From VRUE01 sp963703335 (lineage in GTDB: Bacteria > Actinomycetota > Thermoleophilia > Solirubrobacterales > 70-9): DNA of 64,000 bases. The position numbers were made by a program, and so were the translations under genes. Below the pieces are notes generated by a model. It worked only from the letters and a program-made list of their open reading frames with translations, was not told the DNA's origin and did not search any database. The stretch covers positions 248,001-312,000 of the forward strand of contig OY969812.1 of assembly GCA_963703335.1 (NCBI GenBank), read 5' to 3'. Positions 54,584-62,539 of this stretch are shown in pieces (position 1 is the stretch's first letter; each line of letters starts with the position of its first letter).

Positions 54584-54600
54584 TGTTCAACAGTTGAACA
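54584..54600. promoter_or_regulatory. Operator in front of the Xre repressor gene
   Basis: The 17-base palindrome TGTTCAACAGTTGAACA ends 7 bases before the ATG at 54608. It is identical to the operator at 49707-49723, pointing to self-regulation of the repressor and joint control of the transfer operon. Confidence 0.85.
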
Positions 54601-54607
54601 CACGCTT

Positions 54608-54949
54608 ATGACTTCTAAACCACAGTTCGGTAAGTACATCGCCAAACGTCGCAAGGCGGTTGGCCTCACCACCGAAGCGCTTGCGGAGAAGGTCGGTACG
54701 AGCAGGTCTGCTCTTCACTACTGGGAAACCGACAAGTTCCTGCCGAGCGTTAATCAGTTGGAGCCGCTGGCTCAGGCTTTGGAAATCAGCTACGAGGAGT
54801 TGTTTGAAAAGGGAGGCTATGACCCTGACCTGCTGCCCGATCCAGAGCCGTATTTCCGCCTCAAGTTTCCGGGCGCTTCGGATCGCAAGCTCCTCGAAGC
54901 AACGCGCCTCTTTGAGCAGTTGGACGGCAAGAAGGGAGGGCGGCGATGA
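54608..54949 (+). CDS. Xre-family repressor (ImmR-like)
   Basis: 113 residues from MTSKPQFGKYIAKRRKAVGL. The helix-turn-helix is TEALAEKVGTSRSALHYWET with LPSVNQLEPLAQALEISYEE. The C-terminal part is short. Its stop overlaps the start of the ImmA/IrrE gene, reproducing the ImmR-ImmA pair of ICEBs1, where the protease cleaves the repressor to switch on excision and transfer. Confidence 0.87.
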   Translation: MTSKPQFGKYIAKRRKAVGLTTEALAEKVGTSRSALHYWETDKFLPSVNQLEPLAQALEISYEELFEKGGYDPDLLPDPEPYFRLKFPGASDRKLLEATRLFEQLDGKKGGRR

Positions 54950-55494
54950 GAAGCGCTGTTGCCGAGTGCCGCTTGCTTTGCCCACGCCGAGCGCTGGCGC
55001 CCTGGGAAGCGCGATCCATTGCCGAGCGCCAGGCGCATCGTCTCCTTGCACGGCTGCGGATCATCGAGCCACCCTTCCCGGTGGAAGCCGTCGCGGCGTT
55101 GCCCCGTGTCGAAGTTCACTACCTCCCGGCTCGCCATCTGTCCGGCGCGGTGCGCTGGCGGCGTGGCAAGTGGCGCATCCTGATTAACAGCAACGACAGT
55201 CGGGGTCGTCAGGTCTTCTCGCTCGGCCACGAACTCAAGCACTTGATCGACCACCCGATGCGAGAAGCGATCTACAAGGATTCGCGGTTCGGCTCGGCGG
55301 AACAAGCCGCCGAACAGGCAGCGGACTACTTCGCCGCCTCCCTGACGATGCCGCGCGCCTGGCTCAAGCGCTGCTTCTACGACGAGGGGTTCCGCGATCC
55401 TCAAGTCCTTGCTCGGCGCTTTCGGGTCAGCGCTCCGGCGATGCGCTACCGCTTCGATCAACTCGGCCTGCTTGAGCCGGAGGCGGCGCGGTGA
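54946..55494 (+). CDS. ImmA/IrrE-family metallopeptidase
   Basis: 182 residues. The zinc motif HELKH occurs in VFSLGHELKHLIDHPMREAI, with the third ligand region in EQAADYFAASLTMPRAWL. It probably cleaves the preceding Xre repressor in response to DNA damage or cell signals. Its stop overlaps the recombinase GTG, placing repressor, anti-repressor and integrase in one coupled operon. Confidence 0.9.
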   Translation: MRSAVAECRLLCPRRALAPWEARSIAERQAHRLLARLRIIEPPFPVEAVAALPRVEVHYLPARHLSGAVRWRRGKWRILINSNDSRGRQVFSLGHELKHLIDHPMREAIYKDSRFGSAEQAAEQAADYFAASLTMPRAWLKRCFYDEGFRDPQVLARRFRVSAPAMRYRFDQLGLLEPEAAR

Positions 55495-57152
55495 GCGAAC
55501 CGAGAAAGCAGGCGTTCGCATTGTTGCGAGTGTCCTCATCGGGCCAAACGCGGCGAGCCGGTGCCGAGGAGGGGTATTCGATTGAGATGCAGCGCGACTC
55601 CTGCCACCGCAAGGCAGAAAGCCTCGATGCAGCGATAGTCAAAGACTGGATCGCCCCGGCTGAGTCGGCCAGTCGCGGTTTCTACAAAACGCTGCGGGAA
55701 ATGATCGCGGCGCTCAAGCTACGAGACGACATCGACTACGTGATCGTCTACAAGCTGGACCGATTCTCCCGAGACGAGTTGACCAACTTCGCCGCCCATG
55801 CCGAAATCAAAGATGCCGGCGCGGAGTTGGTTTCTGCGACCGAGAACATCGACGACTCGCCGCAGGGAATGCTTCTGCATACCGTCCTTACCGGGATCAA
55901 TGCGTACTATTCCCGCGACTTGGCGATCAAGATCACTGACGGGCGGGTCACTAAGGCCAAGCTCGGTGGCACCCCTGGGCGCGCGCCGCTTGGCTACCTC
56001 AACAGGCGTAAATGGGATGGGGCGAACGACATTCGCTATGTCGAGATAGACGAGGAGCGCGCCCCGCTGGTGCAGTGGGCCTTCTCCGCGTACTCGACCG
56101 GCGATTGGTCGCTGAAATCCTTGGCAGACGAGCTATACCGTCGCGGCCTGCGCTCACGGCCCACGCCGACACGACCAGCCGGGAAAGTTCCCGTATCCGC
56201 GCTTCATCAAATGCTGCGAAATCCGTATTACGTCGGCATCATCGAGTTCAGAGGCGTGAGGTACGAGGGCACGCATCGGACCTTCATCCCCGAAGAATTG
56301 TTCGACAACGTGCAGCGGGTTCTCACGTCACAGCAGATGGCTGGCGACCGGACCCGGAAGCACCAAGGCCACTATCTCATCGGCACCGTCTATTGCGGCC
56401 TATGCGGCAAGCGACTCATGTACACGAAGTGCACCGGCCGCCACGGTCGTAAGTTTGAGTACCTCGTCTGCTCAGGGCGGCACAAGGAAAAGGCTTGTGG
56501 CCTTCCCTATATGCCGGTGGAGAAGGCTGAAAAGTTCGTCACCAGCCACTACGAAACACAGATTCCGGTCGACGCTGAGCGGGTTGCAGCTTTGGAGCCA
56601 TCGCTGGCTGAGCAGTTCCGCCGAGTCCTCGGATCGCGACAGAAAGAGGTTGAGCGCATCGAGCGGAAGGTGGACGAGATCAGGGGGCAGCAGAAGCAGC
56701 TCGTTGACAGCCACCTTGCCAATCCCAAGGCCGTGCCGCTCCACGTCCTAGAGGAGAAGCAAGACGAGCTAGACCAGGGACTGAAAGCTGCGGAATCTCA
56801 GCTTGGACGGGCAAAAGGAGACGTTGAGGGAGGCGAGAAAGCCATCGCCCGAGTGCGGCAACTGCTGGCAAAGTCGCCCGCCGCGTATCGCAAAGCCACG
56901 CCGGTATTTCGCCGCCAGCTCAATCAAGCGGTCTTCGCCAAAGTCTTCCTGGGCCAGGAGGGCGTTACGGGCACCCAGCCGACTGCCGAATTCGCGGTGG
57001 TCCTCAAAGAGGACCTAGCGTTGCGGCTTCGGAAACTGGCGGGGCAAAGGAATCTCGGTTTTGGCCGGGGTTCGACCGAGAGCGATCTAGTGGAGCTGAG
57101 GGGGCTCGAACCCCTGACCTTCGCGCTGCCAGCGCGACGCTCTTCCAGCTGA
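55491..57152 (+). CDS. Large serine recombinase (element integrase)
   Basis: 553 residues. The catalytic Ser lies in ALLRVSSSGQTRRAGAEEGY, with YVIVYKLDRFSRDELTNFAA completing the resolvase domain. The recombinase domain (LHQMLRNPYYVGIIEFRGVR) precedes a zinc ribbon (YCGLCGKRLMYTKC, then YLVCSGRHKEKACG) and a long coiled coil (about 390-460). It catalyses integration and excision. The last ~20 codons read antisense through the tRNA-Ala gene, so the attachment site probably lies at this junction. Confidence 0.93.
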   Translation: MSEPRKQAFALLRVSSSGQTRRAGAEEGYSIEMQRDSCHRKAESLDAAIVKDWIAPAESASRGFYKTLREMIAALKLRDDIDYVIVYKLDRFSRDELTNFAAHAEIKDAGAELVSATENIDDSPQGMLLHTVLTGINAYYSRDLAIKITDGRVTKAKLGGTPGRAPLGYLNRRKWDGANDIRYVEIDEERAPLVQWAFSAYSTGDWSLKSLADELYRRGLRSRPTPTRPAGKVPVSALHQMLRNPYYVGIIEFRGVRYEGTHRTFIPEELFDNVQRVLTSQQMAGDRTRKHQGHYLIGTVYCGLCGKRLMYTKCTGRHGRKFEYLVCSGRHKEKACGLPYMPVEKAEKFVTSHYETQIPVDAERVAALEPSLAEQFRRVLGSRQKEVERIERKVDEIRGQQKQLVDSHLANPKAVPLHVLEEKQDELDQGLKAAESQLGRAKGDVEGGEKAIARVRQLLAKSPAAYRKATPVFRRQLNQAVFAKVFLGQEGVTGTQPTAEFAVVLKEDLALRLRKLAGQRNLGFGRGSTESDLVELRGLEPLTFALPARRSSS

Positions 57153-57163
57153 GCTACAGCCCC
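57091..57163 (-). tRNA. tRNA-Ala (anticodon GGC)
   Basis: 73 bases. The acceptor stem GGGGCTG pairs with CAGCTCC (one G-U), the D arm is GCTCAGCTGGAAGAGC, the anticodon stem TCGCG/CGCGA encloses CTGGCAG (anticodon GGC), and the T arm is AGGGGTTCGAGCCCCCT. The discriminator is A and CCA is not encoded. The 3' 62 bases overlap the recombinase reading frame on the other strand. Confidence 0.93.
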
Positions 57164-57201
57164 GAGGAACTTCGAGCGTCAGTTTAGCGCCGCGTGCTCA
57201 C

Positions 57202-58393
57202 CTAGGCCGGGCCTGGATCGGGCACACTGAAGCTGATTCCGGCGTTCTGCACCCGATCGAGGAGAGCGTCACCCATCGCCTCGGCGGTCGTCACCTGGCC
57301 CGCCGTCTGCGGCAGATCGTCGAAGGCGAGGCAGAGGGCCGACTCGGCCAGCATCTTGGCGGTCTCGTCGTAGCCGGGATCGCCGCCGGCAACCTCCGTC
57401 ACCACGCGCTTGCCGCCCCCCTCGCCGACGAAGGTCACCTTGAACCAGCTCTTAGCGCGGACCTCCTCACTCGGCCCCTCGCCAGGCGACCGCGATGCCT
57501 TCAGCAAGAGTTTGCGGGTCGGGGGGAGCTGGGCGAAGACGAGCGCCGCACCGACGCCCCCCGCGGTCGCGGCGACCGACGCCAGGTGCTTGGCGACGAC
57601 GTTGTGTCCGTAGCTGAAGTCCGGCCCATAGCGCTCCAGAGCCGCCGCCGAGCGGCGCACGACGGGGCCGTCGATCGTCGGCAGGGGAACGACCCAGCCG
57701 CCTAGGGCGGCATCGCGGCGGGGACGCGCCGGCGCGGAGTGGACCTTCCTGCCCGTGGGACGCTGCTCGGCCTGGCGCCGCTGTCGCGCGGCGCTAACCG
57801 TCTGCCGTGCCCGCCCGAACCCGTTGATCGCCGATTGGAAGGTGCCGCCCGAGAACTCGGCCCCCATCCTCACGTAGCCGTTGACGGTCAGAGGCACGCC
57901 CTCGGGAAGTTGCTTGACGGTGAAGTAGGCGCCGAGATCGTGTGGGATCGAGTCAAAGCCGCAGCAATGCACCAGGCGGGCGCCGCTGCGCCGGGCCTGC
58001 TCGTGGTAGCTGAGCCACATCCGGTCGACAAACTCCGGCTCCCCGGTCAGGTCGACGTAATCGGTGCCGGCCGCGGCACAGGCGGCGACGAGGGGCTCGC
58101 CGTATAGCGCGTATGGGCCAACCCGTCGTAACGACCACCTTCGTCGCCTCGGCAACCTTGGCCAGGGCGGCGGAGTCCGTGGCGTCGGCAATCAGCAGGT
58201 CAGGGATGGGCGGGCCAGATCCAGGTACCTGCTCGAGCGAGGCGCGCACCGTCTCGAGCTTCCCCTGGTTGCGCCCGACCAGAGCCCAACGCAGGTTCTC
58301 CGGCCCGCTCTCGGCGAGATAGTGAGCCGTCAGGCCACCGGTGAACCCGGTCGCCCCAAAAAGCACCAGGTCGTATTGTCGGTCCGCCGCCAT
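57202..58393 (-). pseudogene. Saccharopine dehydrogenase-like NADP-binding protein, frameshifted
   Basis: The N-terminal part starts MAADRQYDLVLFGATGFTGG, a trans-acting enoyl-reductase/saccharopine-dehydrogenase-like dinucleotide fold. After EATKVVVTT the frame shifts: the continuation VGPYALYGEPLVAACAAAGT is in another frame. One extra G in the triplet at 58122-58124 explains it. The C-terminal part then runs intact to FSVPDPGPA. It is likely a pseudogene, or an uncorrected sequencing error. Confidence 0.85.
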
Positions 58394-58430
58394 CGCCGCA
58401 TTCTTACGCAGAGTCAGCGGAAGCCACTCA

Positions 58431-58987
58431 ATGACAGTGCTGATCTACGACAATCCGGTCTCCGGCAACTGCTACAAGGTCCGCCTGCTCCTCAGCTTGC
58501 TCGGCATCGAGTTCGAGCGCCGGGAGCTGTCGGCGTCGATCACTCGGATCGAGCCGAGGTGCTCGACGGGCTCAGCCCCTCGCTCAACGTGCCGACGGTG
58601 GTCCTCGAGGACGGTCGCCCGCTTGGCGAGTCAAACGCGATCCTCTGGTACTTCGCCGACGGCAGCCGCTACCTGCCCGACGACCCCTACGAGCGCGCTC
58701 AGGTGCTGCAGTGGATGTTCTTCGAGCAGTACAAGCACGAGCCGGCGATAGCTGTGCTCCGCTTCTGGATCTCGATCTCAGAGGACCCCCGACCCGCAGC
58801 GGAGATCGAGGCCAAGCGCATAGCTGGCCGCGCCGCCCTCGATGCAATGGAGCGCCATCTTGGCGACCACGAGTACTTCGTCAGCGAGCGCTTCACGATC
58901 GCCGGCTTCGATCTCGAGCCATACCCGGCGGTGCGCAGGTGGCTCGAGCGAGTAGCGGCCCAGCCGGGGATCATTCCGATCACATAA
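58431..58987 (+). pseudogene. Glutathione S-transferase-like gene with frameshift and internal deletion
   Basis: The start MTVLIYDNPVSGNCYKVRLL is a thioredoxin-fold GST N-terminus. After FERRELSA the frame shifts by one missing base near 58538, and DHSDRAEVLDGLSPSLNVPT continues in the next frame. In the C-terminal domain, YFVSERFTIA jumps directly to GFDLEPYPAVRRWLERV, lacking about 16 residues normal for the family. Two lesions make a sequencing artefact unlikely. Confidence 0.82.
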
Positions 58988-59026
58988 AGAAGTCGTCGAA
59001 GCTCATCGGCGCCAGCAAGCCCTCCG

Positions 59027-59170
59027 ATCACCTACGCAGCGCAGCAGCTAGGCCACCCGCCGCAGACCCGCCTGACGATCTACGCGCATCTCATTGCGGC
59101 GTTGAGGCGAACGCGCCCGCCAAGCAAGCACTGCAATTCGCCATGCATCGACTTGGGTAAATTCGCATAA
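59027..59170 (+). pseudogene. Tyrosine recombinase (integrase) C-terminal remnant
   Basis: The frame reads ITYAAQQLGHPPQTRLTIYA then HLIAALRR, matching the end of tyrosine integrases (LGH...TL.IYAHL, with the catalytic Tyr in IYAHL). No upstream catalytic Arg region is in frame and the tail soon degenerates to a stop near 59170. The rest of the 58988-59352 gap holds nothing else I recognise. Confidence 0.6.
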
Positions 59171-59352
59171 GGCCATCGGTTGACAGGCCCTGATCAATAT
59201 GGCAGCGTTGCGCACCGCACCGATGTGGCAAGCCCAATTGAATGCGTCAAAGCCCGCAGCGGCTCACAAACTAAGCCACAGGTAGAGCATTTAGGCACTT
59301 AAACGATGTCGCCATCCATAGGCATGCATTATAGGGGAGCGTCGGACTAATC

Positions 59353-60363
59353 GTGGACCATCACACAGCCGTGGGCGAATTTCAGGCGCTTGTTGCACTT
59401 CGTGCGAAGCATCTTCGCAAAGCTCCAGATGGCCAAGTCTCGCGAAAGCGGGCGAGAACCTATAGCCAGCGTCGCATTGAGTTCAAGAATGCCTGCCCCG
59501 GCCCCGGGGTGCGTATCGCCATCTTTGGAAGCACCGGGAGTGGGGCATTCGTCACCGCGGAGCGTGCAAGCTTCATGGTGCATGAGCGCCTGATCAACTT
59601 CGCCTGGACCGACGCACAGCGTCTGTTGCACCGTGCCGATGCAATCGCGGACCAAGCAGCCGAATGGTGGCCGAGGGTCGAGAATGGCAAGCTGCCCCGT
59701 CGACAGCAAAAGCAAAAAGAAGCTAACGACCTGGAGCGTCGACCGCATATTGACAGGGCATACAACGTGATGACCGCCATTCTCTCGGCAATTGCCCAAG
59801 AGAGTCGTCGGGTTAGCGAAAGCAAGAAGAGTCACGATGAAAAAAGGGACACTCGCTCCGACGCCTACAGAGCGAGCATGGTCGTCATCGAGACCGATCT
59901 CACTCGGGCCGAGGCGCTGTTTGACGCCGCGGCTCAACGACAGGCACAGCTGAGCTACACGAAGGGCATGCTGCTCGGAGCGACAGCCATAGGACTTGTG
60001 TCTCTAGCGATCGGTGTTGCGTTCTATCTCACCGACACCCCCGCCGCAGACGGCGTCGCCCTTCTGGCTGGCGCGCTAGGCGCACTCGTCAGTGTCCTAC
60101 AGCGCATGACATCGGGATCACTGCGGCTCGACGCCCACGCAGGAAATGGAATGCTTTTTCGGTTTGGGGCGCTGAGACCCGTAATCGGAGCAATTCTCGG
60201 CATGGCGGTCTTCGCATTCCTGGCCGGTGGCCTGCTGCCGGCGATCTCATCCGCCCCCGACGAGGAACTGGCCTTTTTCGCTGCCGTAGCCTTTCTTGCA
60301 GGCTTCAACGAGCGATTTGCGCAAGATGTGATTGCGCACTCAGGCAAACAACTGACCGCCTGA
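59353..60363 (+). CDS. Protein with helical soluble half and four membrane helices, unknown function
   Basis: 336 residues from a GTG. The N-terminal 200 are helical and charged (ARTYSQRRIEFKNACPGPGV, KSHDEKRDTRSDAYRASMVV). Then come membrane segments (GMLLGATAIGLVSLAIGVAF, GVALLAGALGALVSVLQRM, VIGAILGMAVFAFLAGGLL, ELAFFAAVAFLAGFNERFA). The closing FLAGFNERFAQDVI motif recurs in uncharacterised actinobacterial proteins as I remember them. It is probably cargo of the first tRNA-Gly island. Confidence 0.6.
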   Translation: MDHHTAVGEFQALVALRAKHLRKAPDGQVSRKRARTYSQRRIEFKNACPGPGVRIAIFGSTGSGAFVTAERASFMVHERLINFAWTDAQRLLHRADAIADQAAEWWPRVENGKLPRRQQKQKEANDLERRPHIDRAYNVMTAILSAIAQESRRVSESKKSHDEKRDTRSDAYRASMVVIETDLTRAEALFDAAAQRQAQLSYTKGMLLGATAIGLVSLAIGVAFYLTDTPAADGVALLAGALGALVSVLQRMTSGSLRLDAHAGNGMLFRFGALRPVIGAILGMAVFAFLAGGLLPAISSAPDEELAFFAAVAFLAGFNERFAQDVIAHSGKQLTA

Positions 60364-60402
60364 TCACATGTCGGGATTGCCGGAAGGGCTCTGCAATCGA
60401 AA

Positions 60403-60440
60403 AGCGGCTGATGGGATTCGAACCCACGACCTTCTGCATG
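60403..60440 (-). repeat. tRNA-Gly 3'-end fragment, copy 1 (attachment-site-like)
   Basis: 38 bases equal to the 3' part of a tRNA-Gly: anticodon-stem 3' strand, variable loop AGGTC, T arm GTGGGTTCGAATCCCAT and acceptor CAGCCGC plus T. It lacks any 5' half. Identical sequence recurs at 62290 and 63913 in the same orientation. Confidence 0.85.
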
Positions 60441-60851
60441 ACACAATTGCAGAGTTCCGGCTGGGGCGAGCCAGACGCTCCTCAGGCTCGTGTGCTCGGC
60501 GATCAGGTCGTAGTGCAGAACACCCGCGGCGACCTCGTGCGCGCAGGCAGCGATCATGACGTCGATCGGCGCTAGGCGATGATGGCCGCGAGCGGCCAGC
60601 TCCCGTTGGGTCAACAAGGCCCGATCTTCCATCGCGGCGGCTATCTCGACGCGGGGGAACAGCAGATCGAATTCATCCATCATCTCCTGGCAACCAGCGC
60701 TTGCGCGAGCCGAGTAACCGGCCTCGAGCAAGAAAGGGAGGCAGATCGCGAGCTGACGCTGTTCGAGCCAGCCAGCCACCGCTTCGGCCCGATCGGTTGG
60801 CAGCCCCCCAGCGACCACTCGCGACCAAGCGGAGTTGTCGAGCAACAACAC
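60441..60851 (-). pseudogene. VapC-like PIN toxin whose stop was lost into the tRNA-Gly fragment
   Basis: From a GTG at 60851: LLLDNSAWSRVVAGGLPTDR, then LPFLLEAGYSARAS and LAPIDVMIAACAHEVAAGVL with HYDLIAEH. PIN-domain acidic residues are present. The usual VapC end (SVWLAPAGTL) is reached at about residue 135, but no stop follows: the frame runs through the tRNA-Gly fragment and on to 60024, antisense to the membrane-protein gene. The toxin may still be active with an extended tail. Confidence 0.75.
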
Positions 60852-60894
60852 GCTAGGAGTCGTAGCTGGCGATCAGACCAGGCGCTTAACCTGG

Positions 60895-61143
60895 TCAGCT
60901 GCCTCGACAATCGACGGCATAGCGAAACGAACCGGTGCGGATCGTCTCGGCCAGTCTCCTACGGGCTGTGGCCGCGGCAGCGTCCTCGGTGGCCATCCGG
61001 CACACCTTGACTTCGGCACCGAGCGTCACGAGCTCAGCGAAGTCGATCCGCTCGCCCTCACTGAGCTTAGCCCGCAACTCGTCGAGCGCCGCCTGGACCG
61101 GCGGGGTCTCGGTGATCGTGTGGCGAGGGCGAGTGGTCGGCAC
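60895..61143 (-). CDS. Antitoxin for the VapC-like toxin
   Basis: 82 residues from a GTG at 61143: PTTRPRHTITETPPVQAALD then ELRAKLSEGERIDFAELVTL. The layout, a short helical protein directly upstream of a PIN toxin, fits a VapB-type antitoxin, though the fold (ribbon-helix-helix or other) is not obvious. The toxin start is 43 bases downstream. Confidence 0.72.
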   Translation of the reverse strand: MPTTRPRHTITETPPVQAALDELRAKLSEGERIDFAELVTLGAEVKVCRMATEDAAAATARRRLAETIRTGSFRYAVDCRGS

Positions 61144-61181
61144 GTGGCGAGTGTGGCACGGTGCTGCACTCGCCAAAGGCT

Positions 61182-61469
61182 TTAGGTGAGCGTTCGCTCG
61201 AGCTTCACCTCGCACATGTCCACCGATGCACGAGTGCCGGGCGTCTCCGACGAATCCATCGCACTGAACACTTTGCCTCCGGCCTCCATGTCCTCCGCGC
61301 TCTCGAAGTACTGAAGGACCACCGCCGTTCCCTGGGCCTCATCGACCAAGATCTTGAGACCCGTGGCGGGCACGCCGGGCGGTGGCCCGTCGGACTCCTC
61401 GATGCGAGCAAGGAGCTCCTGCATCCGCTCGGCAGATACGTCGGTGAACCTGACGGCACGTACATACAT
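61182..61469 (-). CDS. Small ABM/dimeric alpha-beta barrel-like protein
   Basis: 95 residues from MYVRAVRFTDVSAERMQELL. The pattern (LKILVDEAQGTAVVLQYFES then AEDMEAGGKVFSAMDSSETP) fits a dimeric ferredoxin-like barrel of the antibiotic-biosynthesis monooxygenase type. Function unknown; cargo of the second tRNA-Gly island. The longer frame to 61589 has no coding support. Confidence 0.65.
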   Translation of the reverse strand: MYVRAVRFTDVSAERMQELLARIEESDGPPPGVPATGLKILVDEAQGTAVVLQYFESAEDMEAGGKVFSAMDSSETPGTRASVDMCEVKLERTLT

Positions 61470-61595
61470 GACAGCAGCCTCCTTGATCGTGGGAGCACCG
61501 ACCATATTCGGTCCGCCCGGGGCCGTCGAGTCCTCAGCCGCAGTTTGATCGGGTTTCCAGCCCCCGCACGATCGACAGAACGAGTGCATCGCGAA

Positions 61596-61893
61596 CTAAG
61601 GTCGGCAAAAGATGGCGTGAGTGCCGACGCGACGCCAGATGATGTGGGGCTTACCGGGCTGGACTTCCTCGCCGTACTGAAAGGTCGCCCGACCGTCATA
61701 GGCCCAGGTCATCTCCCAAACGCCGGGATGGCCCTGAAAGCGCTTAACGCGCAGGCGTGGGTGGAAGCCCTGCCCGCCGTCCGCAAAGATCGGCAATGAA
61801 CTGCGCCACGGCGGCGCGAAACTCTCGCTGCTGCTTTTGACTCAGCCGATCCCAATCGCGCCAGAACGACGCGAGGACATCACGCGTCGGCAT
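61596..61893 (-). pseudogene. RelE/HigB-like toxin, frameshifted
   Basis: The first part, MPTRDVLASFWRDWDRLSQK then QQREFRAAVAQFIADL, breaks at a TTT run near 61795. The second part in the next frame, ADGGQGFHPRLRVKRFQGHP then VWEMTWAYDGRATFQYGEEV and GKPHIIWRRVGTHAIF, completes a standard RelE/ParE-type toxin. One extra T explains the break. Inactive toxin, or an error. It overlaps the end of its antitoxin gene. Confidence 0.8.
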
Positions 61894-62137
61894 CGAGCGG
61901 CTTCGTGCGCTCGTCCAACTCCGATAGGAAATCCTCGTCGCTCTCAAAGCGAGTGACCCGGCCGGCGGCGAGGTCTTCATCGGCCTCGCGCTCACGCTCT
62001 TGCCACTCGCGAGTCCAGAACCAAGCCTGGTCGGGGTCGATCCGGCCATCCGTCACCTCGCGGAGCAGGACCGCCGCGCCATCGACCGCCTGGTCGGGCA
62101 AGCGGTCGACCATCTGATGAAGCTCGGCCTTCGTCAT
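61880..62137 (-). CDS. Antitoxin partner of the RelE-like toxin
   Basis: 85 residues, MTKAELHQMVDRLPDQAVDG then AAVLLREVTDGRIDPDQAWF, with an acidic C-terminus (FESDEDFLSELDERTKPLDA). Position directly upstream of and overlapping the toxin start by 14 bases supports an antitoxin role. Confidence 0.75.
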   Translation of the reverse strand: MTKAELHQMVDRLPDQAVDGAAVLLREVTDGRIDPDQAWFWTREWQEREREADEDLAAGRVTRFESDEDFLSELDERTKPLDADA

Positions 62138-62222
62138 GGGTCCAATTCTGACACGTCGTCAGGAACGAATTGCCCGGAGCGCGAAATGGCAACAAATGGG
62201 CAGCGAAACCGGGAGTCAGAAG

Positions 62223-62244
62223 GTCATAGCGGTAACGCTATGAC
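62223..62244. repeat. Short perfect inverted repeat
   Basis: GTCATAGCG and CGCTATGAC, 9-base arms around GTAA, lie beside the tRNA-Gly terminator, in the 150-base gap upstream of the antitoxin gene. It may be a second terminator or an operator for the antitoxin gene. Confidence 0.6.
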
Positions 62245-62256
62245 GGCTCAGGAAGC

Positions 62257-62284
62257 GAAAAGCCCCGCAGGAGCGGGGCTTTTC
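62257..62284 (-). terminator. Intrinsic terminator behind the tRNA-Gly fragment
   Basis: GAAAAGCCCCGC and GCGGGGCTTTTC pair perfectly around AGGA. On the minus strand it ends in a T-run, 5 bases past the tRNA-Gly 3' end at 62290. This marks copy 2 as the original 3' end of the chromosomal tRNA-Gly gene. Confidence 0.85.
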
Positions 62285-62289
62285 CTTAG

Positions 62290-62335
62290 AGCGGCTGATG
62301 GGATTCGAACCCACGACCTTCTGCATGGCAATTAG
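62290..62335 (-). repeat. tRNA-Gly(GCC) 3'-end fragment, copy 2 (attachment site)
   Basis: 46 bases identical to copy 3 at 63913. Read on the minus strand it contains the anticodon loop TTGCCAT (anticodon GCC), AGGTC, the T arm and the acceptor end with discriminator T. The 5' half is absent. The following 200 bases to 62539 hold nothing else recognised. Confidence 0.88.
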
Positions 62336-62539
62336 GCCCATCTCCGAGACCCGCGCGCCGCGAATGTGTCGCCTTGCAGGGGTTTCGTAGCGGCGCTGCT
62401 GACGGCCGCGATCAGCAATACGTGCGGATATGCACCGATATGCAGCGATTTGGGAACTTCGGCGCAGAAGTGCCCGAAATCGGAGGTGATGGTTTGATTC
62501 CGCCGGGGCCGCCGCCGGTCTCAGCGGCGGCTCGGCGAT

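Noticed and set aside
45100..57170. A direct repeat of the tRNA-Ala end at the left border of the element
   Set aside because: I compared the KAP/element junction and the leuS region with the tRNA-Ala end and saw no matching core, so the left boundary is not assigned.
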